A DNA stretch of 39,500 nucleotides from a virus, in the IMG/VR virus record IMGVR_UViG_3300009129_000036, positions 1 to 39,500 of that record. One strand, 5' to 3'. Below are positions 6,095 through 11,057 of this stretch, in pieces (positions within the stretch are counted from its first letter, which is position 1; every line of letters begins with the position of its first letter). A program made the translations under genes and the position numbers. Under the pieces are notes generated by a model. The model had not been told where the DNA came from. It was given only the letters and a program-made list of their open reading frames with translations, and ran no database searches.

Positions 6095-6236
6095 TCTGTT
6101 CCCCTACTATGTAGCAAGTAGCTACTAAAAATAGTATAAACATATAGAAACTCCATTCTACTAGAGAGCTGGAAAACTCAAATGCAAGTAAAGAGGCCGC
6201 AACCATGCTGGCTACAACCATTAATATTTTGTTCAC
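6084..6236 (-). CDS. Small two-span membrane protein (50 aa)
   Basis: GTG 6236 shares its first base with the upstream stop (TAGTG). Two hydrophobic stretches are separated by SSSLVEW (ILMVVASMVAASLLAF, then FYMFILFLVATCYIV). Function unknown. Confidence 0.45.
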   Translation of the reverse strand: MNKILMVVASMVAASLLAFEFSSSLVEWSFYMFILFLVATCYIVGEQNDT

Positions 6237-6334
6237 TAAATTACTCCCTCTACAAAGTGTAAGTATGCCCCTATCAATATAGCAGCTCCTACCAATATGT
6301 CTCTGGTACTTAATTCTTCAAATACATACTTCAT
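6236..6334 (-). CDS. Tiny membrane protein (32 aa)
   Basis: ATG 6334 overlaps the stop of the iscA-like gene (ATGA). It encodes a short charged start (MKYVFEELSTRD) and one hydrophobic span. Overlaps on both sides support translation. Confidence 0.4.
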   Translation of the reverse strand: MKYVFEELSTRDILVGAAILIGAYLHFVEGVI

Positions 6335-6690
6335 ACTGTTACTCCCTTTTTAAAGCTGAAACTTTCGCCACAGCCACATGATGCTTCCACATTAGGATTG
6401 TCGAACTTAAATCCTTCGTTTAAGCCTTCTCTAACGTAATCTATTGTTGTATTATGTAAATACTTATAGTCTTTTAAGTCTACAAATAACTTAATATTTC
6501 TACTTAGAAGAATAAGAGATTCTTCTTTTTCAGGGTATTCATAACAGGCTTCCATTTTATACATCCAACCAGAACAACCATTAGTTGTCATTTTTAACTT
6601 AATGCCTAATATATCTCCCCTCACTCTATTCATATAACTACTTATATGATTAGCCGCTGGAACTGTTAATTGTATACTACCTCTACTCAT
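6331..6690 (-). CDS. A-type iron-sulfur carrier, IscA/ErpA/HesB family (119 aa)
   Basis: Matches the A-type Fe-S cluster carriers (IscA, SufA, ErpA), which take clusters from the scaffold and hand them to target enzymes. The three ligand cysteines are present: C39 in NGCSG and C105/C107 in CGCGES, within the signature DYVREGLNEGFKFDNPN. Length fits the family (about 105-120 aa). The frame extends to an ATG at 6741, but the start at 6690 (MSRGSIQLTV) aligns with the family and follows GGAGG by about 11 bases; it overlaps the upstream stop by 8 bases. A host-derived metabolic gene in a phage operon, perhaps supporting Fe-S enzymes during infection; whether it acts like ErpA or IscA cannot be told. 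Confidence 0.9.
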   Translation of the reverse strand: MSRGSIQLTVPAANHISSYMNRVRGDILGIKLKMTTNGCSGWMYKMEACYEYPEKEESLILLSRNIKLFVDLKDYKYLHNTTIDYVREGLNEGFKFDNPNVEASCGCGESFSFKKGVTV

Positions 6691-7015
6691 AGTAAGGTCT
6701 TTCCTCCGGAAACCTTTTAATTCCTGGCTTGTCTTGAACATATACTTTTATCTTTGCTCTACCCCAAGGACCGCCACGCATAAGATAGCTATCATCACCA
6801 TTTCCATCAGGATCGCAACCATCTGTGGAATTGAAACCCATTTGATACTGCCACCGAGGCTTATCGCCTTCGCGAATACTTGTAGCTAAATACTCTGCTT
6901 TTACTTCGGTTATTGGGCCAAAAGATTCTCTTAATTCTCCAGCATTATACCACCAACCCCCTTCTTCTGGGCCACCATAGCATTTACTTACTTCATAAAC
7001 ATTCACATATTTCAT
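6683..7015 (-). CDS. Conserved-looking hypothetical protein (110 aa)
   Basis: Rich in Gly, Trp and Tyr, with KCYGGPEEGGWWYNAGEL near the N-terminus and an acidic DGCDPDGNGDDSYL loop that could bind a metal ion. It overlaps the iscA-like gene by 8 bases and the upstream tiny gene by one base. I have seen this general pattern in phage hypothetical proteins but can name no family. Confidence 0.6.
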   Translation of the reverse strand: MKYVNVYEVSKCYGGPEEGGWWYNAGELRESFGPITEVKAEYLATSIREGDKPRWQYQMGFNSTDGCDPDGNGDDSYLMRGGPWGRAKIKVYVQDKPGIKRFPEERPYYE

Positions 7016-7134
7016 TAAAATATCCTTATTAGAATAATTACTTGTAGAATCAGAGCCACAATAGGGGCTACTGTTCTGATAATTTCCATTCTCATCCTCA
7101 GTTTGATGAGTTCTGCTTGTTCTTTTTCGCTCAT
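7015..7134 (-). CDS. Small membrane protein (39 aa)
   Basis: ATG 7134 follows an AGGA site. A charged helix (MSEKEQAELIKLRMRMEIIR) precedes one hydrophobic span. The stop overlaps the next ATG (TAATG). It is the first protein gene downstream of the tRNA/tmRNA cluster and may share its transcript. Confidence 0.45.
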   Translation of the reverse strand: MSEKEQAELIKLRMRMEIIRTVAPIVALILQVIILIRIF

Positions 7135-7150
7135 TTTCCTACTCTTAAAT

Positions 7151-7227
7151 TGGCGGAATGGATGGGACTTGAACCCACAACCTCTGCCGTGACAGGGCAG
7201 CGTTCTAGCCTATTGAACTACCACTCC
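7151..7227 (-). tRNA. tRNA-Asp (GTC)
   Basis: Complete cloverleaf with acceptor stem GGAGTGG/CCATTCC, discriminator G and encoded CCA. The anticodon stem CTGCC/GGCAG encloses CTGTCAC, giving anticodon GTC. T-loop TTCAAGT is standard. Close to the E. coli tRNA-Asp pattern. Confidence 0.95.
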
Positions 7228-7289
7228 AGTTAAAAAAGTTATGTAATTCTGGACTTGTACTACCAATATTACATAACTTTTTTAAAAAT

Positions 7290-7373
7290 TGGTGGAAGGG
7301 GTTGGATTTGAACCAACGAACCCATGGGATCAGATTTACAGTCTGACAGCTTTAGCCTCTTGCATACCCTTCC
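7290..7373 (-). tRNA. tRNA-Tyr (GTA)
   Basis: Class II tRNA with a long variable arm (ATCCCATGGGTTC). Acceptor GGAAGGG/CCCTTCC, A73 and encoded CCA; the anticodon loop CTGTAAA gives GTA. Its 5' end directly abuts the CCA of tRNA-Gly, so processing must separate them. Confidence 0.95.
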
Positions 7374-7446
7374 TGGAGCGGATGTAGAGAATCGAACTCT
7401 ATCAGCATGCCTTGGAAGGGCAGCGATTCACCTTGAACTCACCCGC
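7374..7446 (-). tRNA. tRNA-Gly (TCC)
   Basis: Acceptor GCGGGTG/CATCCGC with one G-U pair, T73, encoded CCA; anticodon loop CTTCCAA gives TCC. T-loop TTCGATT is standard. Confidence 0.93.
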
Positions 7447-7461
7447 GAAATTCTCTTTAGA

Positions 7462-7534
7462 AAGCAATAAAGACATCAGTGGAGGCGTTCTCTCTGCAGA
7501 AAGTACCAAGCTGATCGTAATGTCTTTATTGCTT
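7462..7534 (-). other. 15-bp perfect inverted repeat between tmRNA and tRNA-Gly
   Basis: AAGCAATAAAGACAT (7462-7476) pairs perfectly with 7520-7534, enclosing a 43-nt loop with its own palindrome (TCTGCAGA). No U-tract follows, so it is not a plain terminator. It could be the last domain of the tmRNA coding piece or a processing signal (RNase III-like) separating tmRNA from the tRNAs. Confidence 0.6.
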
Positions 7535-7543
7535 ATTTAAGTA

Positions 7544-7817
7544 GGCCCGTTGGGTAACAAGGAGGGCCGATCCCCGTTTAGCTTATGCAGCTAAAGAATA
7601 AACGTCATCGTTTGCGTTTAAGTTTAGTTATAAAAATTCTCCACTTACCTTCCCTGCATGTCGATACTATTCAGCCCCATCAAAAACACACCCTGCGTAG
7701 TCTTCTACGGTAATCCGTTGGGAACCTTACCACGCCTTACAGGTGTGTTTATGGTGGAGCTGGAGGGATTCGCACCCTCGTCCATTACAGCTATTCTCAG
7801 CTTCCTCAAATTTTTAT
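7544..7817 (-). ncRNA. ssrA: Circularly permuted (two-piece) tmRNA, tag ANDDVYSLAA
   Basis: tmRNA rescues stalled ribosomes by adding a degradation tag. Here the gene is permuted: in transcription order the acceptor piece comes first (7817-7752, T-arm GAGGG/CCCTC, encoded CCA). Next is a 73-nt spacer closed by a 9-bp repeat (GGTGTGTTT/AAACACACC). The coding piece starts at 7678 (GGGGCTGAATAGTATCGAC). The two ends rebuild one acceptor stem, GGGGCTG with CAGCTCC, with the G3-U70 alanine identity pair. The tag frame (7615-7583) begins GCA AAC GAT GAC and reads ANDDVYSLAA-stop, and the context CGCAAACGA matches E. coli. A tag-stop hairpin (TTTAGCT/AGCTAAA) and a GGCCC...GGGCC pseudoknot-like element (7544-7568) follow. 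The first nine bases of the acceptor piece, ATAAAAATT, complement AATTTTTAT in the coding piece (7638-7630), which would hold the pieces together. The 3' limit of the coding piece is uncertain. Confidence 0.93.
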
Positions 7818-7823
7818 AAAGAT

Positions 7824-7852
7824 ATTATACTCTCTTTTGACCTACTTGTCAA
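7824..7852 (-). promoter_or_regulatory. Sigma-70 promoter of the tmRNA/tRNA cluster
   Basis: Minus-strand TTGACA (7852-7847), 17-base spacer, TATAAT (7829-7824). The predicted start near 7817 coincides with the first base of the stretch complementary to the coding piece of the tmRNA. Confidence 0.88.
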
Positions 7853-7873
7853 GAAATTTTTTTAAAAATTAGG

Positions 7874-7948
7874 TAAGGGACGACGGACTTGCACCGCCAT
7901 CTTCGGAGTTGGACACCCGAGATGTTCTCTTAGTTACACCAGTCCCTT
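7874..7948 (-). tRNA. Abnormal tRNA-like gene, anticodon uncertain
   Basis: Acceptor AAGGGAC/GTCCCTT, a D-stem (GTGT/ACAT), a 5-nt variable region and a T-stem (GGCGG/CCGTC) all fit a 75-nt tRNA. However, the 3' end is CCT rather than CCA, the D-loop lacks the GG pair, the T-loop reads TGCAAGT instead of TTC-type, and the anticodon arm does not form a regular 5-bp stem with a 7-nt loop. By counting, the anticodon would be TCC after G33; by pairing, CATCTCGG with CCGA(A)GATG leaves a 10-nt loop, GTGTCCAACT. Either a decayed tRNA or one with a special role. Confidence 0.6.
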
Positions 7949-7953
7949 ATTTA

Positions 7954-8040
7954 TTAACTCATTGCTACTATAAATACTATACCCGATATAACTCCAACTA
8001 CTTCTAACATTTCTACTATGTAATAATCACTATCTTTCAT
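7954..8040 (-). CDS. Tiny membrane peptide (28 aa)
   Basis: ATG 8040 overlaps the stop of the upstream gene (ATGA). Short acidic start (MKDSDYYIVEMLE) and one hydrophobic segment (VVGVISGIVFIVA). The stop lies just before the abnormal tRNA. Confidence 0.4.
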   Translation of the reverse strand: MKDSDYYIVEMLEVVGVISGIVFIVAMS

Positions 8041-8282
8041 AAATTCTCCGGTATCCAAGCCCAGACAGCCTCATCGCCGTGGTAAGCTTTGAATATTTGT
8101 TCATCAGTTTTATAGTTTCTGTATTTCCAGCTATCAATAATACTTAAATCTTCCTTCCAGCCTTTTATCAAGGATTTGAACTCCTTAGTAGTGCAGAATA
8201 GGATTTCAATTTTTTCCTCAACATTGTTAAAGCATATCACTATATCAGGGCGCATTTTAGCCTGCTTAAGATTAGTCCCCAT
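8037..8282 (-). CDS. Hypothetical protein (81 aa)
   Basis: Soluble, with beta-strands in the first half (DIVICFNNVEEKIEILFCTT) and a Lys/Trp/Tyr-rich second half. Starts within one base of the upstream stop (TAATG). No family recognised. Confidence 0.5.
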   Translation of the reverse strand: MGTNLKQAKMRPDIVICFNNVEEKIEILFCTTKEFKSLIKGWKEDLSIIDSWKYRNYKTDEQIFKAYHGDEAVWAWIPENL

Positions 8283-8464
8283 TAGATTTTCACCATTACA
8301 AGATAAGAGCCAGGAATTTCATCGTAGTAACCTTCTTTTACTGTCTCACATCTATAGCAACCTACATCGTCATAGCCTTTTAGGATTTTGTACCATACAG
8401 ATTCTCCAGCGATACGAAATTCGTCGCCTTTTTTAAGTGTATGTAATTTCGCTTGTTTAAACAT
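8282..8464 (-). CDS. Small beta-rich hypothetical protein (60 aa)
   Basis: Sequence such as LKKGDEFRIAGESVWYKIL and PGSYLVMVKI suggests a small beta-barrel (SH3- or PUA-like), but this is guessed from pattern only. First gene behind the promoter at 8509-8537. Confidence 0.55.
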   Translation of the reverse strand: MFKQAKLHTLKKGDEFRIAGESVWYKILKGYDDVGCYRCETVKEGYYDEIPGSYLVMVKI

Positions 8465-8508
8465 TAGATTTTTTCTCTCTTCTTTTAGTTAATCTTTAAT
8501 ACATGAGT

Positions 8509-8537
8509 ATTATCTGATATCAGATAGAGTATGTCAA
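8509..8537 (-). promoter_or_regulatory. Promoter with a perfect 16-bp palindrome in its core
   Basis: Minus-strand TTGACA (8537-8532), 17-base spacer, GATAAT (8514-8509). TATCTGATATCAGATA (8511-8526) is a perfect palindrome covering most of the spacer and part of the -10, which is where a dimeric repressor would block polymerase. Confidence 0.75.
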
Positions 8538-8545
8538 GAACTTTT

Positions 8546-9058
8546 TTATTTTATTTCTACGACTCCGAAAATACGCTTTAGATCTCCACTACCAGGTCTT
8601 GCCCAATCTTGTACAACACCATCCACAATCGCGGTAGCGTGAGCGTGTGTGAATACGATGTAAGTGCCTTTCGGGTTGTTCCGAGCAAAGGTGCGTATCG
8701 TCTTAGAGTTCCCTATGTACCGGTTGTGGACCCAGTGGATAGGTTTGTCAGTCTCCGTCACTGGTAAGGACGCCGCCTTTATGCTATATTTAACGCGACC
8801 AGTCATGAACTTTTCTTCAATCGCCTCATTCAGGACGAGACGGACATCGAAGCCGTACTCTGAAGTCATATGTTCGAGGAGGTCCTTTATGCCTTCCCAC
8901 GACAACCCTGAACCCCGCTTGCGACCACGTATCTTACACTCATGGTGTGCTTCCTCGTAGGTCATCCCAAATGCGATTGATACAGCTTTGACAATACAGT
9001 CATTAACCTCATTGTGACTTATAGATGCCTTTGCCATTTCTTCGTAAGTGAATTTCAT
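8546..9058 (-). CDS. Papain-like cysteine peptidase-type phage protein (170 aa)
   Basis: The N-terminus has NDCIVKAVSIAFGMTYEEAH (Cys21 at the start of a helix) and the C-terminal part has HATAIVDGVVQDW (His140, Asp151). Cys-helix followed late by His and Asp/Asn is the pattern of papain-like/C39-like peptidases. Many phages carry such small single-domain proteins, usually of unknown target. Leftward, alone behind its own promoter (9095-9123). Base composition looks richer in GC than the operon to its left. Confidence 0.65.
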   Translation of the reverse strand: MKFTYEEMAKASISHNEVNDCIVKAVSIAFGMTYEEAHHECKIRGRKRGSGLSWEGIKDLLEHMTSEYGFDVRLVLNEAIEEKFMTGRVKYSIKAASLPVTETDKPIHWVHNRYIGNSKTIRTFARNNPKGTYIVFTHAHATAIVDGVVQDWARPGSGDLKRIFGVVEIK

Positions 9059-9094
9059 GTTCTTTTTTCTCGGTTTAATTTCTTATATGCGTAT

Positions 9095-9123
9095 ATTTTA
9101 AGGGGTTTCGATGGTTTTGTCAA
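9095..9123 (-). promoter_or_regulatory. Sigma-70 promoter of the peptidase-like gene
   Basis: Minus-strand TTGACA (9123-9118), 17-base spacer, TAAAAT (9100-9095). Confidence 0.75.
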
Positions 9124-9373
9124 GTAATTTCGTCAGATTTACACTAACTGTTGTATAGATTTTTAACTACCATTTTGAGCTGAAAAATAACGCAAATTTC
9201 ATCCGGGGCGGGCGGTCGCGGGGCTAAAAATCAAGTAAAATTTGCACTTAACTGATAAAAACTTCAAAAAGCCTCGGCAAACCCTGCAAACCCCGCCAAA
9301 AGTTGCAAAAACCCCGCCCAGGCTACCTACCAGACTAGGGGACAATTATTTGCACGTGGAGACCAAAAAGTTC
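9124..9373. other. Gene-free stretch with GC-rich short repeats
   Basis: No supported gene. A very GC-rich island (CCGGGGCGGGCGGTCGCGGG, about 9201-9220) is followed by repeated GCAAACCC-type motifs (about 9277-9322). The 73-codon frame starting at 9242 is low-complexity and has no ribosome site. Possibly regulatory or the remains of structured RNA. Confidence 0.4.
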
Positions 9374-9402
9374 TTGACACAGCATCATTTTGGCACTATA
9401 AT
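9374..9402 (+). promoter_or_regulatory. Rightward sigma-70 promoter driving a short RNA
   Basis: TTGACA (9374-9379), 17-base spacer, TATAAT (9397-9402), followed by TGGCGCC. Upstream ACCAAAAAGTTC is shared with the promoter at 10019. Confidence 0.85.
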
Positions 9403-9408
9403 TGGCGC

Positions 9409-9473
9409 CGCGCGCTATCATTTTGATAAAAATAAAGCACCGCCCACAAAAAACCCGCCGTAGCGGGGTTTTT
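9409..9473 (+). ncRNA. Candidate ~65-nt small RNA
   Basis: Defined by a consensus promoter on its left and a strong bidirectional terminator on its right, with no room for a protein gene. It would be antisense to nothing annotated, but faces the leftward gene ending at 9489. Confidence 0.5.
9449..9473. terminator. Bidirectional rho-independent terminator
   Basis: ACCCGC/GCGGGG-type stem around CGTA, with A-run before and T-run after, so it works on both strands. It ends the small RNA on the plus strand and the gene ending at 9489 on the minus strand. Confidence 0.85.
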
Positions 9474-9488
9474 GCAGCTTTGGGGAGC

Positions 9489-9800
9489 TTAGCTTTGGCG
9501 GATCGCGGCTACCAGTGCCTGCAGATCAGCCATTGGGGCGTTAGCCAAGCCTTCGACGGACTCAAAACTAACATTGAGCTCACGGGCCAGACCTTTAACA
9601 ACTTCCGCCTTGGTGATGCGGGGCACAGCGGTTGACTTTACTACAACCCTAGGGGTGTAGGGGAGTCCCATGTTCTTCACTTTAGAGATAACAGATCGAA
9701 CAGACAGGCTGTTAGCTTCGGCGAAGATTTTGGCAGATTCGTAATTGAATTCGCCCTGTGCGGTCATTTCAGCGACCATGCTGTCAGTATAGCTAGACAT
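9489..9800 (-). CDS. Small DNA-binding-type protein, paralogue 2 of 3 (103 aa)
   Basis: Shares with the 12118-12423 protein the run LSVRSVI(S/A)KVK and YTP(R/K), and with the 4209 protein the overall order: N-terminal helical HTH-like module, then a basic link, then a C-terminal module (KAEVVKGLARELNVSFESVEGLANAP). AAGGAAA ribosome site; own promoter (9847-9875) and terminator. Probably a DNA-binding regulator; the C-terminal module may dimerise. Confidence 0.65.
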   Translation of the reverse strand: MSSYTDSMVAEMTAQGEFNYESAKIFAEANSLSVRSVISKVKNMGLPYTPRVVVKSTAVPRITKAEVVKGLARELNVSFESVEGLANAPMADLQALVAAIRQS

Positions 9801-9846
9801 AATTTATTTCCTTTTTTTGTTGGTTGTTTTCTTAATTTCTGAAACT

Positions 9847-9875
9847 ATTATAAGAGATAAAGCTTGCGTTGTCAA
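9847..9875 (-). promoter_or_regulatory. Sigma-70 promoter of paralogue 2
   Basis: Minus-strand TTGACA (9875-9870), 17-base spacer, TATAAT (9852-9847). It diverges from the rightward promoters that follow. Confidence 0.85.
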
Positions 9876-9932
9876 GCGTTTTTTGGTGATAGACCTCAAA
9901 AAACTTTTTAATGCCCGAGGTGCAAAAAGTTC

Positions 9933-9961
9933 TTGACATAATAGTACTACTACTGTATAAT
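9933..9961 (+). promoter_or_regulatory. First of two near-identical rightward promoters
   Basis: TTGACA (9933-9938), 17-base spacer, TATAAT (9956-9961), then CGGCGCG. A GGGGAGACCCC hairpin (9973-9983) with a T-run at 9991-9996 may end the transcript after about 30 nt. No ORF follows. Confidence 0.85.
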
Positions 9962-10018
9962 CGGCGCGAATTGGGGAGACCCCGCTTAAATTTTTTATGT
10001 GCTAAGACCAAAAAGTTC

Positions 10019-10047
10019 TTGACATAATAGTACTACTACTGTATAAT
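10019..10047 (+). promoter_or_regulatory. Second of two near-identical rightward promoters
   Basis: TTGACA (10019-10024), TATAAT (10042-10047), spacer identical to that of the copy 86 bases to the left, then TGGCGCG. No protein gene lies downstream on this strand before the converging leftward operon. Confidence 0.85.
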
Positions 10048-10139
10048 TGGCGCGCTGCGCTTATTCCATTTGACTATAAGAGACTAGGGTGCTTATAAGA
10101 AAAAAATCTATCCGCGACCAGGAAATCATTTAAATACTA

Positions 10140-10260
10140 CTTGACTTTTGCACTGGCGCGGGCGCGCCGATTTTTTCAAAAAGTCAAGCGTCAAAAAATT
10201 GACACATGAAAAAAAGTCAAGCGTCAAAAAATTGACACATGAAAAAAATTCATGTGTCAA
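10140..10260. repeat. Dense direct and inverted repeat region (GTCAA/TTGAC motifs)
   Basis: Contains CTTGACTTTT/AAAAGTCAAG (10140-10149 with 10179-10188) enclosing GGCGCG/CGCGCC (10155-10160 with 10163-10168). Next are two exact 33-bp tandem units (10182-10214 and 10215-10247), then a 12-bp inverted repeat at 10232-10260. GTCAA and TTGAC recur throughout. Candidate iteron-type replication or protein-binding site, besides its terminator role. Confidence 0.7.
10226..10260 (-). terminator. Terminator of the 12423-10281 operon
   Basis: On the minus strand a 12-bp stem (TTGACACATGAA with TTCATGTGTCAA) and 5-nt loop is followed by six T (10231-10226), 20 bases past the last gene. Confidence 0.8.
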
Positions 10261-10280
10261 AAAATTGACCTGGGCCAGCT

Positions 10281-10541
10281 TTAACGATAAGGCTGATTTT
10301 CACAAGTATCGACTGTGGCATACAAAATTTCCGCTTCAGGTAGTCCATTGTCGCTATTAACTTGTAATTCAGTATTCAAGGGAATCTGCCTTAACAATAA
10401 GCAATCATCCGCCGATTCTTCCTCACCCGCGTCCAGCTTATCGAAAAGCTCAAAAGCTTTCCAATATGTGGTGAATATTCCAAAAACAGCATTTTCCCCT
10501 TGATACGCCCCCCTTCTTTCTACAGTGTAAACATATGTCAT
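10281..10541 (-). CDS. Hypothetical protein (86 aa)
   Basis: ATG 10541 overlaps the upstream stop (ATGA), a better start than the GGC-rich codons before it. The N-terminus (MTYVYTVERRGAYQGENAVFGIFTTYWKAFELFDKL) has a beta-hairpin plus helix look, and the rest is acidic. Last gene of the leftward operon. Family unknown. Confidence 0.55.
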   Translation of the reverse strand: MTYVYTVERRGAYQGENAVFGIFTTYWKAFELFDKLDAGEEESADDCLLLRQIPLNTELQVNSDNGLPEAEILYATVDTCENQPYR

Positions 10542-11056
10542 TTTGCCGCCCATCCAGTGTAGGTAGTAGCGATCCAGTGATTTACCGCGCGTCGGAATCC
10601 AGATTCTGGATTAGAATCTTCGAGTTTAAAAAATCGGTCGTGATGGGCATATGCCGCATCGCTTCCATTTTTCGCCTCAAAGCTCGCGCCAGAATTTATC
10701 AAATAGACATATTTTCCAGCAGCTAACGCTTGACCTAATTCTACCAATACACCGCGCTGCTCATCATCATAATCACCTGACCAGATAATCATCATGTCAG
10801 CAGATGTAGAATCCTCAAGGCAATGTTGCCAGAGAATATCTTTCCGCGTTTTGACAATCCAGTGATCATCGCTGTAGTCAATCCAGCGCGAAATGATATT
10901 AAACCGTTTTCGCAAGTCCCGAAAAATTGGAGCATACCAGATTTTTCCAGCAGCGTAGATTGTCGGGCCTTTTTTAGCTTTGGCTTTTTTGGCTTCCGCT
11001 TTTTTAGCTCTGGCTATTTTAGCGCGAGCAATCGCGATTTTTAATTTATTGTTCAT
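10538..11056 (-). CDS. Nucleoside 2-deoxyribosyltransferase-like protein with a basic N-terminal tail (172 aa)
   Basis: From residue 31 the protein resembles the nucleoside 2-deoxyribosyltransferase fold: IYAAGKIWYAPIFRDL, then SADMMIIWSGDYDD, then GVLVELGQALAAGKYVYLI, where E106 aligns with the catalytic Glu. That family swaps bases on deoxynucleosides or hydrolyses them, in nucleotide salvage. Residues 1-30 are an unusual Lys/Ala repeat tail (KIARAKKAEAKKAKAKK) that could bind nucleic acid. A one-base gap separates it from the exonuclease gene. The exact reaction is not assignable from sequence. Confidence 0.6.
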   Translation of the reverse strand: MNNKLKIAIARAKIARAKKAEAKKAKAKKGPTIYAAGKIWYAPIFRDLRKRFNIISRWIDYSDDHWIVKTRKDILWQHCLEDSTSADMMIIWSGDYDDEQRGVLVELGQALAAGKYVYLINSGASFEAKNGSDAAYAHHDRFFKLEDSNPESGFRRAVNHWIATTYTGWAAK

Positions 11057-11057
11057 A

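Noticed and set aside
7462-7534. Additional tRNA gene
   Set aside because: The 15-bp stem is too long for an acceptor stem and no T-arm or anticodon arm can be drawn in the loop.
9242-9463. 73-codon plus-strand frame rich in Lys/Pro/Thr
   Set aside because: Low-complexity translation of a repeated GC-rich stretch that runs through a promoter and into a terminator.
10140-10168. Additional rightward promoter from TTGACT at 10141
   Set aside because: The position 17 bases on is GC-rich (GGCGCGCC) with no -10 element.
10182-10260. CRISPR array
   Set aside because: Only two exact tandem 33-bp units with no unique spacers between them and no cas genes.
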